From: Rhizobium mongolense USDA 1844
GTDB lineage: Bacteria; Pseudomonadota; Alphaproteobacteria; Rhizobiales; Rhizobiaceae
DNA length: 64,000 nucleotides
Direction: 5' to 3'
NCBI RefSeq assembly: GCF_000419765.1
Contig: NZ_ATTQ01000002.1
Coordinates: 248,001 to 312,000 of the forward strand
The notes under the pieces are model-generated. The model saw only the letters and a program-made list of their open reading frames with translations, did not search any database and was not told the origin of the DNA. Positions 9,245 to 19,379 of the stretch are shown one piece after another (within the stretch, counting starts at the first letter, position 1; the number at the start of each line of letters is the position of its first letter). The position numbers were made by a program, and so were the translations under genes.

Positions 9245-9672
9245 CGATGACCATTAGCCGGCGAAAGATAGATCGGGCCATGTCTTTCCGGCCGTGACCG
9301 TCGGCATTCGTGCAGAGGATCTGCGGCTGGCGTTCAAATGAATATGCGATGTCATTGATGGGGGAATATGTCGAAGAACTCGGCTCAAAGCGGCGCGTGC
9401 ATGGTTCTTTTGGGCGATCAGCCGCTGACGGCGGTCGTCTCCGGTAACGGCGCTGGCATTGGAACTGCGTTTCGTGATCACGCCGCACAGTTCTTCGCGC
9501 ATTGTAAGCGCATCGGTGCCGGTGCTGCGAACACTGCTCATCATCCGACAGTCGCAGACGGCGTATCGTACAGGTTTGAAATGGACTGCTAAAATTTTAG
9601 CGGCCGCTTGAACGCCTCCGTTACGACTCTCTGCTATTCCGCAATGATTGGGGTAGCAAATCTGGGGGGTCC
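9245..9672. other. Intergenic region after rsmI, probable site of gene loss
   Basis: 428 bp in which no convincing gene was found on either strand. The short open frames lack ribosome sites and recognisable similarity. It contains a perfect 14-bp palindrome, gctaaaattttagc, at 9588-9601. The yraN gene that normally sits here in related genomes is not visible. I could not identify a clear remnant of it. Confidence 0.4.
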
Positions 9673-10176
9673 ATGGCCATGAAGCTCATGCTCGCAAGCG
9701 CAGTCGCAATGGCCGCGCGTTCGCTGCCGTACGCGGTCGCGCCAGCACGCGGCAGGAATTTCGTGGCACACTCCAGCGACCACCTGCCGATGAAATCGAC
9801 GCCGATCAATCCTGACTGGATCGTCGATGGCAACCCGCAGGCGCGCACGGCCGAACATTCCCGTGGTCATGACGACGCATCGCTCACGGCGATCTGGGAT
9901 TGCACAGCCGGCGAATTCCGCTGGTTCTTCGGCTGGGACGAGACGGTGATGATCCTCGAAGGCGAGGTGCACGTCACCGCCGAAGACGGAACGGAACGCA
10001 CGCTGCGCGCCGGTGACGTTGCGTTCTTCGCGGGCGGCACATGGGCAAACTGGCGGGTGGACAACTACGTCCGGAAGGTCGCTTTTCTGCGCAAGCCCTT
10101 CCCCAAGCCTGTGGCAATCCTCTACCGGCTTCGCAACCTGTTGCGCAGCAGCGGCCAGCAGGGCCTCGCGGCCTGA
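9673..10176 (+). CDS. Cupin domain (EutQ/DUF861-like) protein
   Basis: 167 residues. After an N-terminal extension of about 45 residues comes a single cupin: WDCTAGEFRWFFGWDETVMI, then ILEGEVHVT and LRAGDVAFFAGGTWANW. The pattern (W-x-C, DETV-x-ILEGEV, AGD-x-x-F) is that of the Cupin_3/DUF861 family of small metal- or ligand-binding barrels, whose functions are mostly unknown. The C-terminus ends in a basic stretch (YRLRNLLRSSG). A GGGGGG run precedes the first ATG. It sits between rsmI and gshB where yraN would be expected. Confidence 0.8.
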   Translation: MAMKLMLASAVAMAARSLPYAVAPARGRNFVAHSSDHLPMKSTPINPDWIVDGNPQARTAEHSRGHDDASLTAIWDCTAGEFRWFFGWDETVMILEGEVHVTAEDGTERTLRAGDVAFFAGGTWANWRVDNYVRKVAFLRKPFPKPVAILYRLRNLLRSSGQQGLAA

Positions 10177-10271
10177 AAATCCTTGATGCCCGCACCTGGA
10201 AGTCCTTGATTGGCCGTTGCGTTTGCTTTGCTTGCGACCTACATCTGTCCGGCACTCACTGAGGGACGGAA

Positions 10272-11219
10272 ATGGCCAAGATCAAGAACGTAGCGGTCCA
10301 GATGGACCATGTCGCAGGCATCAACATTGCAGGCGATTCTACCTTCGCCATGAGTCTTGAGGCCCAGGCCAGAGGCTACAAGCTTTTCCACTATACGCCT
10401 GAACGGCTGAGCCTCCGCGACGGCAAGCTTTACGCTTCCGTCGAACCGATGCTGCTGCGCGACGTGAAGGGCGATCATTTCGAGCTCGGTGCGCCCGAAC
10501 GGGTCGATCTCTCGACCATGGATGTCGTGCTGCTCCGCCAGGATCCGCCCTTCGACATGGCCTACATCACCTCCACGCATCTCTTGGAGCGAATTCACCC
10601 GAAGACGCTCGTTGTCAATGATCCGGCCTGGGTGCGCAATTCGCCGGAGAAGATCTTCGTTACCGAATTTGCCGATCTCATGCCAAAGACGCTGATCACC
10701 AAGGATGCGGCCGAGATACGCCGCTTCCGCGACGAGATGGGCGATATCATTTTGAAGCCGCTTTACGGAAACGGCGGTGCCGGCGTCTTCCACTCGACGA
10801 GGGACGACCGCAACCTGTCCTCGCTGCTCGAAATGTTCGGCCAGCTCTTCCGCGAACCCTTTATCGCCCAGCAGTATCTTCCCGATGTCCGCAAGGGCGA
10901 CAAGCGCATCATCCTTGTTGACGGCGAGCCGGCAGGCGCGATCAACCGGGTTCCTGCCGACCACGACAGCCGCTCCAACATGCATGTCGGCGGCCGCGCG
11001 GAAGCGACCGAGCTTACGGCGCGTGAAAAGGAAATCTGCCAGCGCATCGGCCCGGCGCTCAGGGAACGCGGCTTCCTGCTCGTCGGCATCGATGTCATCG
11101 GCGACTATATGACCGAAATCAACGTCACGTCGCCGACCGGAATTCGCGAGGTCCGCAAGTTCGGCGGCGCTGATATCGCAAGCCTTCTCTGGGATGCGAT
11201 CGAGCGCAAGCGCCCATAG
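10272..11219 (+). CDS. gshB: Glutathione synthetase
   Basis: 315 residues, an ATP-grasp ligase that joins glycine to gamma-glutamylcysteine. Typical segments are [33 protein letters not shown] (nucleotide binding) and [13 protein letters not shown] near the C-terminus. The length matches the bacterial enzyme. The gene is intact although both neighbouring genes of the usual rhizobial cluster, yraN and comM, are missing or decayed. Confidence 0.97.
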   Translation: MAKIKNVAVQMDHVAGINIAGDSTFAMSLEAQARGYKLFHYTPERLSLRDGKLYASVEPMLLRDVKGDHFELGAPERVDLSTMDVVLLRQDPPFDMAYITSTHLLERIHPKTLVVNDPAWVRNSPEKIFVTEFADLMPKTLITKDAAEIRRFRDEMGDIILKPLYGNGGAGVFHSTRDDRNLSSLLEMFGQLFREPFIAQQYLPDVRKGDKRIILVDGEPAGAINRVPADHDSRSNMHVGGRAEATELTAREKEICQRIGPALRERGFLLVGIDVIGDYMTEINVTSPTGIREVRKFGGADIASLLWDAIERKRP

Positions 11220-11285
11220 AGCGTTCCGGCTTCTGTTCCCCTTCGTTCACGCCCTACAACCGGCTGCAACCTGACTGCAGCTGAG

Positions 11286-11519
11286 ACGTGAATCTGTTCC
11301 TTTATTGTTGTTGCCGATCTCCCGAAGGACGCTCGCACTTCGACCTGCCATTGGTCGTGGCGGCCTGACGGCGCTCGGCTCCATACCGGCGGATGCGCTT
11401 GCCGATTTTATCGTGCTCGGCGAAGTGCTTTGCGGCCGGAGCCCTCTATCAGCGCCAATGTGGTTAATTTGCCCGATCTTGCCGACATCAAGGGCAGGAG
11501 AGACATGATCTTCTCTTGA
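11286..11519 (+). pseudogene. comM: comM (yifB) remnant, N-terminal part
   Basis: Read across frames, this stretch gives VVADLPKD, then SHFDLPLVVA, then ALGSIPADALADFIVLGEV, then ANVVNLPDLADIKG, ending in TGA. These match consecutive parts of the N-terminal domain of ComM, the Mg-chelatase-like AAA+ helicase of natural transformation (E. coli ComM has ADLPKEGGRYDLPIAIALLA and VGELAL). At least two frameshifts and an internal deletion separate the pieces. The position directly after gshB is where intact comM lies in related rhizobia. The ATPase core is gone. Confidence 0.8.
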
Positions 11520-11872
11520 TGTGAACAACAGACACTAACGCTGGAGCCTCTATTTTTCTCGGCGCGAAGACTATCGATCAGGTGATTAGGTGCGAGACGG
11601 GGTGGATCATCGATTTTCATTACGCGCAGGAGGTCGAGACCTTAATCACTTGTCGGGAGGCGCGGATGTGGCGGGCGATGCAAACTACCAAGCATCATTC
11701 GCAGTTCTGAAGTTTGTTGATATTTTTCAAACGGTTATATTGAGTTATATCGAAGCGGTGCCGGGGGCGCCGCGCGTGCTGTATATCCGATGGGTCTCGA
11801 GTATCTCGAGTACCTGCAACAAACACTCCGGGGTCGGCGTTTAGTGGAAATAAGGTAACCGAAGGCGAACCA
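11520..11872. other. Non-coding stretch inside the interrupted comM locus
   Basis: This region is AT-richer than the surroundings, for instance around 11695-11755. It has a tandem copy of ctcgagta at about 11797-11814. An open frame of about 58 codons (11540-11710) has no start codon with a ribosome site, and I do not recognise its translation. It may hold the promoter of the following hypothetical gene. Confidence 0.35.
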
Positions 11873-12286
11873 ATGCCCTACAAGCGGTACGGCTTAGAGG
11901 AAAACTCCGACGGCACTTGGCGTGTCATAGACTACCGCGAAGGAAAGGCCGCGGAAACGGACGGAGCGGTTCTCGATCGGTTACCCCACGATACCGCCAG
12001 CAACCTTGAATTTATCCTTAACGCACAAGACAAGGGAATGGAGAAGCGGAGGGGGAAGAGGACGGCTAAGGCCTCGCCACAGCACCCAAAGGAACACCTC
12101 ATGGCAACCGCGCGGTATAGCCATCGCAAGAACCTAAACATATACTGGACGGTAGTGGATGCAGTCACCGGTCAGGCGGTCGTTATCGATGGGGTGGTCA
12201 TGGATATGCTCACCGAAGAGGATGCCGAGGAGTTAGTCGAGCGGCTGAACCGGGATGAGCAAGGCAAACCGTTTAGTCGTCCCTGA
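11873..12286 (+). CDS. Hypothetical protein with exact internal duplication
   Basis: 137 residues, with no family I can name. The two halves align without a gap at an offset of 76 residues: R5/R81, Y6/Y82, N11/N87, W16/W92, V18/V94, D20/D96, G24/G100, A26/A102, D30-G31/D106-G107, V33/V109, D35/D111, L37/L113, L45/L121 and L49-N50/L125-N126. Each unit reads RY-x9-W-x-V-hD-x9-DG-x-V-x-D followed by an amphipathic helix. A lysine/arginine-rich linker joins them (about 56-72). An internal ATG at residue 77 could also start the second unit alone. It lies between the two comM pieces and so arrived with, or after, the disruption. Confidence 0.7.
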   Translation: MPYKRYGLEENSDGTWRVIDYREGKAAETDGAVLDRLPHDTASNLEFILNAQDKGMEKRRGKRTAKASPQHPKEHLMATARYSHRKNLNIYWTVVDAVTGQAVVIDGVVMDMLTEEDAEELVERLNRDEQGKPFSRP

Positions 12287-12318
12287 GGCGGCCCCTGAAT
12301 AGCTGCTATAACAGGAAT

Positions 12319-12430
12319 CTGCTGCGCCACGCCGCGGAGAAGATGCGGTTTTCAGCCCACAGCGCACTCAAGGTGGCGCGGAATCATTTCCTATCGTATT
12401 GCCGGCGAACGCCTGACGTCGGCGGCCGGA
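12319..12430 (+). pseudogene. comM: comM (yifB) remnant, C-terminal end
   Basis: One frame gives LLRHAAEKMRFSAHSALKVAR, and a shifted frame then gives IISYRIAGERLT. Both match the end of ComM (E. coli: LLKVARTIADID followed by LQEAVSYRAIDRL). This is the second piece of the gene whose N-terminal fragment lies at 11286-11519, on the same strand. About 80% of the original coding length is missing between them. Confidence 0.75.
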
Positions 12431-12433
12431 CGG

Positions 12434-12463
12434 AAAAAGGGGCGCCGAGGCGCCCCGATTTTT
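12434..12463 (-). terminator. Terminator of cysK (bidirectional)
   Basis: A perfect 8-bp stem, GGGGCGCC/GGCGCCCC with a 2-nt loop (12439-12456), is flanked by A5 on the left and T5 on the right of the plus strand, so a U-tract follows on either transcript. It lies 16 nt past the cysK stop. Confidence 0.85.
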
Positions 12464-12471
12464 ACCGAAGT

Positions 12472-13434
<963 letters not shown>

Positions 13435-13567
13435 GGTGCGCTCCCTTAATGATTGTTGCGCGAGAGAATAGGGTCAAAGGCCGCAGCAGGCCAGTGGGGC
13501 TTGATCCACGGAAGCGTCGTCCGAGAGAAAAAATCGTTTGGAAACGATGCTTTGCCGAATGATTTTT

Positions 13568-14185
13568 TCAGGCTGCGCGCGCAGCGATAAAGGCTGCGGT
13601 TCCGGCCAGGATGCTCGCCGCAACCCGGTTGAGCGCTTGCAGCGCGCGCGGCTGTTTCAGCATCGTGCGGGCGCGCGACGCAAGCAGCATGTAAGGGATC
13701 AAAACCAAAAGCAGCACAACGAAGGTTGCGACCAGAAGTATGCCATATTCTCGAAGGCCGATCTGGTTGATGTCGATGAGCGTCGGCACGAGGGCGACGT
13801 AAAAGAGCATCGTCTTCGGGTTGCCGAGCGTCACCAGTAGGCCGGACAGGAAGGATATGCCGATGCTGCTCGATCTGCGCGCGGCAATATCCTGCGGTAA
13901 AAGACCTGCCGTCCAGAGCTTGTAGGCAACGTAGCAGAGGTAAAGCACGCCGGCGAATTTGATGATGAGGAATATTCCGGTAAAGGCCTGCGCCACGAAT
14001 GCGAGGCCGAGGATCACCGCCGTCAGGTACGTGATGTCGCCAAGAACAAGGCCGAGACCCATGAAGAAGGTCTCGCGAAAATTCGAGCCGAGCGCGCGGG
14101 CGACGATCGCGGTGATACCGGGTCCGGGAATGATCGCAGCGATAAAAAGGGCGCCGCTATAGGCAAGCAGGGCTGCAACGGTCAT
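13568..14185 (-). CDS. LysE/RhtB family amino-acid exporter
   Basis: 205 residues starting at the ATG at 14185, which has GAGGAGAG upstream. Six hydrophobic segments and the family signature IIPGPGITAIVARALG near the N-terminus identify the LysE/RhtB group of inner-membrane exporters for amino acids or homoserine-like compounds. NPKTMLFYVALVPTL in the middle is also typical. The substrate cannot be predicted. It is divergent from the cysteine hydrolase gene at 14291. Confidence 0.9.
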   Translation of the reverse strand: MTVAALLAYSGALFIAAIIPGPGITAIVARALGSNFRETFFMGLGLVLGDITYLTAVILGLAFVAQAFTGIFLIIKFAGVLYLCYVAYKLWTAGLLPQDIAARRSSSIGISFLSGLLVTLGNPKTMLFYVALVPTLIDINQIGLREYGILLVATFVVLLLVLIPYMLLASRARTMLKQPRALQALNRVAASILAGTAAFIAARAA

Positions 14186-14290
14186 CTGTGCTCTCCTCAG
14201 GCAGCTTCTCTTACTGATGCTACGGTCCGCTTTCAAGATGAAGTCACACGCTCGAATCAGATAGAAGTGCGCCGAAAGGGGAGAAAGCCG

Positions 14291-14851
14291 ATGACAACCG
14301 GACTGCTGCTGATCGATGTTCAGAATGCCATCTTGAAAGGCCTTGGAAGCACCGCGCGCCAGCCTTTGATCGACAAGACGCTAGACGAAACGGTGGCGCG
14401 TCTTGCAGAGGTTCTCCAAAGGGCCCGCGCGGTGAATGCACCGGTCGTCATCGTCCAGCATGACGGACACGCATCCCACCGCCTTGCGGAAGGCAGCGAA
14501 GGCTGGCAGTTGCGCGACGAGATTGCGCCTCAAGATCGCGAGATCGTCGTTCACAAGCGCAGCTGCGACTCGTTTTTCGAAACCGATCTTCAAGCGCGCC
14601 TCAAGGAGAACGGCATCACCAGGCTGGTGGTCGGCGGCTGCATGACCCAGTTCTGCGTCGATACCACCGCGCGGCGCGCTGTTTCGCTCGGCTACGATGT
14701 CACGCTGATGTCCGACGGACATATGACGGCCGACATGGGCGAACTCCGCTTCGAACAGATCATTGCCCACCACAATGCCGTGCTCGACGAGTTCGATGCC
14801 GGCAGCCACGAAATCCGGCTTGCAGAGGCAGCGGCGATCAATTTCGGATAG
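14291..14851 (+). CDS. Isochorismatase-like cysteine hydrolase
   Basis: 186 residues from the ATG at 14291, preceded by GGGGAGAAAGCCG; an in-frame start at 14267 has no ribosome site. The catalytic triad of the family is visible: D9 (LLLIDVQNA), K89 (VVHKRSCDSF) and C122 (GGCMTQFCVDTTARRA). This superfamily includes nicotinamidase, N-carbamoylsarcosine amidohydrolase and isochorismatase. The active enzyme type is not decidable here. Its 3' end overlaps the convergent EamA gene by 14 bp. Confidence 0.9.
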   Translation: MTTGLLLIDVQNAILKGLGSTARQPLIDKTLDETVARLAEVLQRARAVNAPVVIVQHDGHASHRLAEGSEGWQLRDEIAPQDREIVVHKRSCDSFFETDLQARLKENGITRLVVGGCMTQFCVDTTARRAVSLGYDVTLMSDGHMTADMGELRFEQIIAHHNAVLDEFDAGSHEIRLAEAAAINFG

Positions 14852-15734
14852 GTCGCAGCCAACGCCCAGGCGTCCAGCCGAGATTCATTCCCGCTGCCGC
14901 AACGAGGATGATTGCCGCACCGAGGACCTGCAATGGCTGCAGTGCGCGGCCAAAAGCGAGGCCGTCCACTGCGATAGCAACGATCGGGTAAATGAAGGAA
15001 AGTGCGCCGGTGAGATGTGTCGGCAGCTTCTGGATTGCGCCGTAGAGCAGTACATACATCAGGCCGGTATGGACGACGCCCATAGCCACAAGGATGCCCC
15101 ACGATCCGGCTGTTGTAGGCAGGTCCGAAAAGTCGGTCACGGGCGCCAGCATGAGAATGCCGGTCGAAACCTGAATGAGCGCGATCAGGTGCGGCGGCGT
15201 GCCCTTCAGCCACTTTGCAGCAAGAGCCGCCAGCGCATAGAAGAAGGCCGCTCCAAGTGCCAGCGCAATACCCAGCCCGTAGCTGCCTGAAATGCCGCCG
15301 GCCTCAGGTTTGGCTTCGACAATCGCCACCATGCCGGCAAAGGCGAGCGCCAGCCAAAAGAGTTTCGCCAAAGTGATCTTCTCGCGGAGGAATGCGGCGC
15401 CAAGCGCCAGCAGCATGAAGGGTTGGGTATTGTAGACGGTGGTCGCGATCGAGATGGATGCGTGCGAATAGGAGGCGAAAAGCAGCAGCCAGTTCGCCAC
15501 GATGGCGATCCCGCCGAGCACGGCGATGCCAAAGCTTCTCGGCGAGAGGATGCCGGGCTTCAGGAATCCGAGGGCGCCGCAAATGACAAGAAGGCTCGCA
15601 GCACCAAACAGGCAACGCCAGAAAACAACTCCGCTCACAGGCTGGCCGGACATGACCACGAACCAGCCGATCGTCCCCGAAATCACCATTGCTGCCGTCA
15701 TCTCAACCGTGCCTTTACCTATATCGTTCTGCAT
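14838..15734 (-). CDS. EamA-family (DMT) transporter
   Basis: 298 residues from the ATG at 15734, which has AGGAG at 7-nt spacing; the frame extends upstream only by chance. Ten hydrophobic segments in two EamA repeats mark it as a drug/metabolite exporter of the inner membrane, for amino acids or related metabolites in characterised cases. It is divergent from the Lrp/AsnC regulator at 15824, with 89 bp between the starts, the usual arrangement for an Lrp-controlled exporter. Confidence 0.9.
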   Translation of the reverse strand: MQNDIGKGTVEMTAAMVISGTIGWFVVMSGQPVSGVVFWRCLFGAASLLVICGALGFLKPGILSPRSFGIAVLGGIAIVANWLLLFASYSHASISIATTVYNTQPFMLLALGAAFLREKITLAKLFWLALAFAGMVAIVEAKPEAGGISGSYGLGIALALGAAFFYALAALAAKWLKGTPPHLIALIQVSTGILMLAPVTDFSDLPTTAGSWGILVAMGVVHTGLMYVLLYGAIQKLPTHLTGALSFIYPIVAIAVDGLAFGRALQPLQVLGAAIILVAAAGMNLGWTPGRWLRPIRN

Positions 15735-15823
15735 CGCGATCTCCTTTTGTGTCTTGGAGATTATTGTGTTTGGATACCAATCTCTATAATCTGCAATGCG
15801 CGATAGTCGAATTTCTCCTAATA

Positions 15824-16306
15824 ATGAAAGGTAAACTCGCATTGGCGGCTAACGAAGCATCTCGCCTGGACAGCATCGACCAGCGGCTCCTCGATGCACT
15901 GGCGCAAAACGCGCGTATTTCGCTAAAGGAGCTGGCGCAAGTGGCCAACCTCTCGTCGCCAAGCGCGGCGGAACGGCTGCGCAGGCTGGAGGAGCGCGGC
16001 ATCGTCAAGGCTTTCACGATCGATATCGATCCGGCTGCCCTCGGCTATCCGCTACAGGCAATCGTCCGCGTCCGGCCGCTACCGGGACAGTTGCACGTCG
16101 TCGAGCGCATCATCCAGGAGACGCCGGAATTTATCGAATGCGACAAGGTGACCGGCGACGATTGCTTCATCGCCCGCCTCGTCGTCCGCTCGATGGGAGA
16201 ACTCGACGGTATTCTGGACAAGGTGGCCGAAAAGGCTGAGACCAACACCTCGATGATCAAGGCTTCCCCCGTCAAACGCCGCCTGCCGCCGCTTTCGAGC
16301 CGCTGA
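15824..16306 (+). CDS. Lrp/AsnC family transcriptional regulator
   Basis: 160 residues from the ATG at 15824. An N-terminal winged helix (DSIDQRLLDALAQNARISLK, then ELAQVANLSSPSAAERLRRL) is followed by the ligand-binding RAM domain. The protein probably senses an amino acid and controls the divergent EamA exporter at 14838-15734. The in-frame region upstream of the chosen start overlaps the exporter's 5' end and is not coding. Confidence 0.92.
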   Translation: MKGKLALAANEASRLDSIDQRLLDALAQNARISLKELAQVANLSSPSAAERLRRLEERGIVKAFTIDIDPAALGYPLQAIVRVRPLPGQLHVVERIIQETPEFIECDKVTGDDCFIARLVVRSMGELDGILDKVAEKAETNTSMIKASPVKRRLPPLSSR

Positions 16307-16331
16307 ATGGATGCCTCGCGAACCGTTCTGT

Positions 16332-17231
16332 CTAGAAGTCCGCCATCGGCGAGAGCATCGCGGGCGACGCAGGCGCGAGATCGGTCGTACTGCGGACCAT
16401 GAAGGCCGTACCGCCGTCGAAGGCGAGAGCCTCTGCGCGCCAGTCAAGCTTGTCCGGCGAAAAGAAGACGTCGACGTGTTCAGGCCCTTCGCCGAGTCTG
16501 CCAAGGATGACGGCAAGCGGCGGAATTTCCGTAGCGACGACGTCGAGCAGGCTGAAGCGGCCAGCCTCTCCGGCTTTCCACGCGATGACGGCTTTCTCCG
16601 CATCGAGCCAGCTCAAACGAACCTCGGTATCGAGTTGGGTATTTACGATAAACATCGCCGCATTGCCCGAAACGGCCAGCACATCCGAGACCGGTGCCCG
16701 CGTCTTCAGCGCCTCCTGCAGCAACGCGAGATCGGCCTTATTCCATGGATCGAGCTTTCGGGCAGGTTTTGTCGCGGAATGTGGTTTCGGTGCTGCCCCG
16801 CAGTAACGGTGCATCGGCAGGCTGCGGAAGCCGTAAGGCTCGTAGAGCAAAGGCTTGTCGGTATAGAGCACGATAGCCTCGAACTGCCGCCTGTCGCACC
16901 ATTCAAGCGCCTTACACGTCACGTCGCGGTAAAGCCCGCGTCCGCGCCATGGCGGGCGAACGGCGCCGGATTGGAAGGCGGCCGCGTTGATCTGCCGGCC
17001 GTTGAGGACGAGTGGCATGCCAAAGGCGGACAGATTGGCGGCAAGCGTGTCGTCGGCGGCAAACCAGCCGAAAGGCATGCTTGTCGGATCCGGGCCACCG
17101 AGCTCTTGCAGCGGCCCGATATCGATGCCGAATGTATCGTCGAGGAGAGAGACGAGCGCTGCCCATGCTGCCCGATCGTCGAAATAGTCCTGACGATAGG
17201 TCAGCCCGGCACTATCGAACGACTTGCTCAC
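16332..17231 (-). CDS. GNAT family N-acetyltransferase
   Basis: 299 residues. The acetyl-CoA binding motif [14 protein letters not shown] (about 92-105) places the GNAT domain in the N-terminal half, and the C-terminal half resembles the sterol-carrier-like extension of Eis-type enzymes. Substrate unknown. Its start overlaps the dut stop by four bases (ATGA), so it is translationally coupled to dut; the pairing is more positional than functional. Confidence 0.85.
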   Translation of the reverse strand: MSKSFDSAGLTYRQDYFDDRAAWAALVSLLDDTFGIDIGPLQELGGPDPTSMPFGWFAADDTLAANLSAFGMPLVLNGRQINAAAFQSGAVRPPWRGRGLYRDVTCKALEWCDRRQFEAIVLYTDKPLLYEPYGFRSLPMHRYCGAAPKPHSATKPARKLDPWNKADLALLQEALKTRAPVSDVLAVSGNAAMFIVNTQLDTEVRLSWLDAEKAVIAWKAGEAGRFSLLDVVATEIPPLAVILGRLGEGPEHVDVFFSPDKLDWRAEALAFDGGTAFMVRSTTDLAPASPAMLSPMADF

Positions 17232-17698
17232 GCGCCGGTCGAGCCGAAGCCGCCGGCGCCGCGTGCCGTGCTGCTGCTTTCGCTGATCTCTGCAACGCGC
17301 ACCTGAGTGACCGGCGCGATCACCATCTGCGCGATGCGCATGCCGCGCGTGATTTCGAACGGCTCATCGCCGAGATTGACGAGCAGCACCTTCACTTCGC
17401 CGCGGTAGTCGCTGTCGATCGTGCCGGGAGTGTTGAGGCAGGTGATGCCGTGCTTGAAAGCCAGGCCGGAACGGGGCCGAACTTGCGCTTCGTAGCCATC
17501 CGGAATTTCGAAGATGAAGCCGGTCGGCACCAGCGCGCGCTTGCCGGGCGCGAGCGTCATCGGCTCGTTAACGGCAACGGCCGCCCGAAGGTCCATGCCC
17601 GCAGCACCGCTCGTCTCATAGGAGGGCAGGTCGAGGCCTTCGCCATTGGGCAAACGGACAAGGTTGAGCTGCGGACGGATGTCGTTGTGAATGGTCAT
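17228..17698 (-). CDS. dut: dUTP diphosphatase
   Basis: 156 residues, the homotrimeric dUTPase that hydrolyses dUTP to dUMP and keeps uracil out of DNA. All five motifs are present: [40 protein letters not shown] and the C-terminal [10 protein letters not shown] arm. In many Rhizobiaceae dut lies next to coaBC; here coaBC is about 16 kb away. Confidence 0.96.
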   Translation of the reverse strand: MTIHNDIRPQLNLVRLPNGEGLDLPSYETSGAAGMDLRAAVAVNEPMTLAPGKRALVPTGFIFEIPDGYEAQVRPRSGLAFKHGITCLNTPGTIDSDYRGEVKVLLVNLGDEPFEITRGMRIAQMVIAPVTQVRVAEISESSSTARGAGGFGSTGA

Positions 17699-17788
17699 GC
17701 GACATTACTTTGCGCCGGGACGCCCAAGGTCAATTGCAATGGCGGGCTTTAATCGCTAGATACGCCGCAATTCCACAGGATTCACATC

Positions 17789-19372
17789 ATGGCCGAAAGT
17801 CTCGCCGAGGCGGTTTCTCGCCGCCGCACATTCGCTATTATCGCGCACCCGGACGCGGGCAAAACCACGCTGACCGAAAAGCTGCTTCTGTTCGGGGGCG
17901 CAATTCAGCTCGCCGGTGAAGTCAAGGCGAAGAAGGATCGCATCCAGACCCGGTCGGACTGGATGAAGATCGAGCGCGAGCGCGGCATCTCTGTGGTGAC
18001 CTCCGTCATGACCTTCGAATATGACGACAACGTCTTCAACATTCTCGACACGCCCGGCCACGAAGACTTCGCGGACGATACCTATCGCACGCTGACAGCT
18101 GTCGACGCCGCCGTCATGGTGATCGACGCCGCCAAAGGCATCGAGCCGCGTACGCTGAAGCTCTTTGAAGTCTGCCGCATGCGCGATATCCCGATCATCA
18201 CCTTCATCAACAAGATGGACCGCGAAAGCCGAGATCCGTTCGAAATCCTCGATGAGGTGGAGGAGAAACTGGCGCTCGACACCGCGCCGATCACCTGGCC
18301 AATCGGCCGCTCCAAAACGTTCTGTGGCTCATATCACCTGGCCACAAACACTGTGCGCGGTTCAGATACGGAAGTGGAAGCAACGCCGGTCAACGGACCT
18401 CAGAGCGTCGCTGATCGGTTGCCGGAAAACGAGCGGGTTGCCTTCATCGACGAGACGGAACTGGCGATGGAGGCTTGCCGTCCCTTCGACCGCAAGGCTT
18501 TCCTCGAGGGTCACATGACGCCGGTCTTCTTCGGCTCGGCGCTCCGCAACTACGGTGTCCGCGATCTCATCAACGCGCTCGGTGAATTCGCCCCGCCGCC
18601 GCGCGACCAGATAGCCGATACCCGCAAGGTGCATGCAAGCGAAGACAAGATGACGGCCTTCGTCTTCAAGATCCAGGCCAATATGGACCCCAACCATCGC
18701 GACCGCATCGCCTTCGCCCGCATCTGCTCCGGCAAGCTGGAACGCGGCATGAAGGCACGCCTCGCGCGCACGGGCAAGCAACTGGGTCTCACAGCGCCGC
18801 AGTTCTTCTTTGCCTCGCAAAGACAGCTCGCCGATACCGCCTATGCGGGCGACGTCGTCGGTATTCCGAACCATGGCACGCTGCGCATCGGCGATACGCT
18901 GACGGAAGGCGAAGCGCTGGTGTTCCAGGGCGTGCCTAACTTCTCGCCGGAAATTCTCCGTCGTGTCCGTCTGGAAGACGCGATGAAGGCGAAGAAGCTG
19001 AAGGAGGCACTGCAGCAGATGGCCGAAGAAGGGGTCGTGCAGCTCTTTTCCCCGGAAGACGGTTCGCCGGCGATCGTCGGCGTTGTCGGGGCACTGCAGC
19101 TCGATGTGTTGAAGGAGCGCCTGCAGGCGGAATACGGCCTGCCGGTCTCCTTCGAAATGTCGCGCTTCTCAGTCTGCCGCTGGGTATCGTCCGATCAGCC
19201 GGCGGAACTCGAAAAGTTCCTGACTGTCAAACGCGGCGATATCGCCCGCGATCTCGATGGCGACCCGGTGTTCTTGGCCCAGGACAGCTTCTCGCTGCGC
19301 TACGAGGCGGAGCGCTATCCGGCAATCAAGATGGTCGCAATCAAGGAGTATCACGTCGCCAAAGCGGCGTGA
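17789..19372 (+). CDS. prfC: Peptide chain release factor 3
   Basis: 527 residues, a translational GTPase that recycles release factors 1 and 2 from the ribosome. The P-loop is AHPDAGKTTLTEKLL (about 19-33), with DTPGHEDF and NKMD as the G3 and G4 motifs. The length matches E. coli RF3. It lies in the gap between dut and a Rid-family gene, and its stop is 7 bp from the convergent Rid gene. Confidence 0.96.
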   Translation: MAESLAEAVSRRRTFAIIAHPDAGKTTLTEKLLLFGGAIQLAGEVKAKKDRIQTRSDWMKIERERGISVVTSVMTFEYDDNVFNILDTPGHEDFADDTYRTLTAVDAAVMVIDAAKGIEPRTLKLFEVCRMRDIPIITFINKMDRESRDPFEILDEVEEKLALDTAPITWPIGRSKTFCGSYHLATNTVRGSDTEVEATPVNGPQSVADRLPENERVAFIDETELAMEACRPFDRKAFLEGHMTPVFFGSALRNYGVRDLINALGEFAPPPRDQIADTRKVHASEDKMTAFVFKIQANMDPNHRDRIAFARICSGKLERGMKARLARTGKQLGLTAPQFFFASQRQLADTAYAGDVVGIPNHGTLRIGDTLTEGEALVFQGVPNFSPEILRRVRLEDAMKAKKLKEALQQMAEEGVVQLFSPEDGSPAIVGVVGALQLDVLKERLQAEYGLPVSFEMSRFSVCRWVSSDQPAELEKFLTVKRGDIARDLDGDPVFLAQDSFSLRYEAERYPAIKMVAIKEYHVAKAA

Positions 19373-19379
19373 TTTCCAT

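Noticed and set aside
9368..9592. 74-codon frame after rsmI
   Set aside because: No ribosome site, no similarity recognised and unusual composition; kept only as part of the gap description.
11540..11710. 58-codon open stretch inside the comM insert
   Set aside because: Stops at both ends but no start codon with a ribosome site, and the translation is not recognisable.
11797..11814. Tandem ctcgagta repeat as a possible CRISPR or target-site duplication
   Set aside because: Two copies of 8 bp are too few and too close; no spacer structure or transposase is present.
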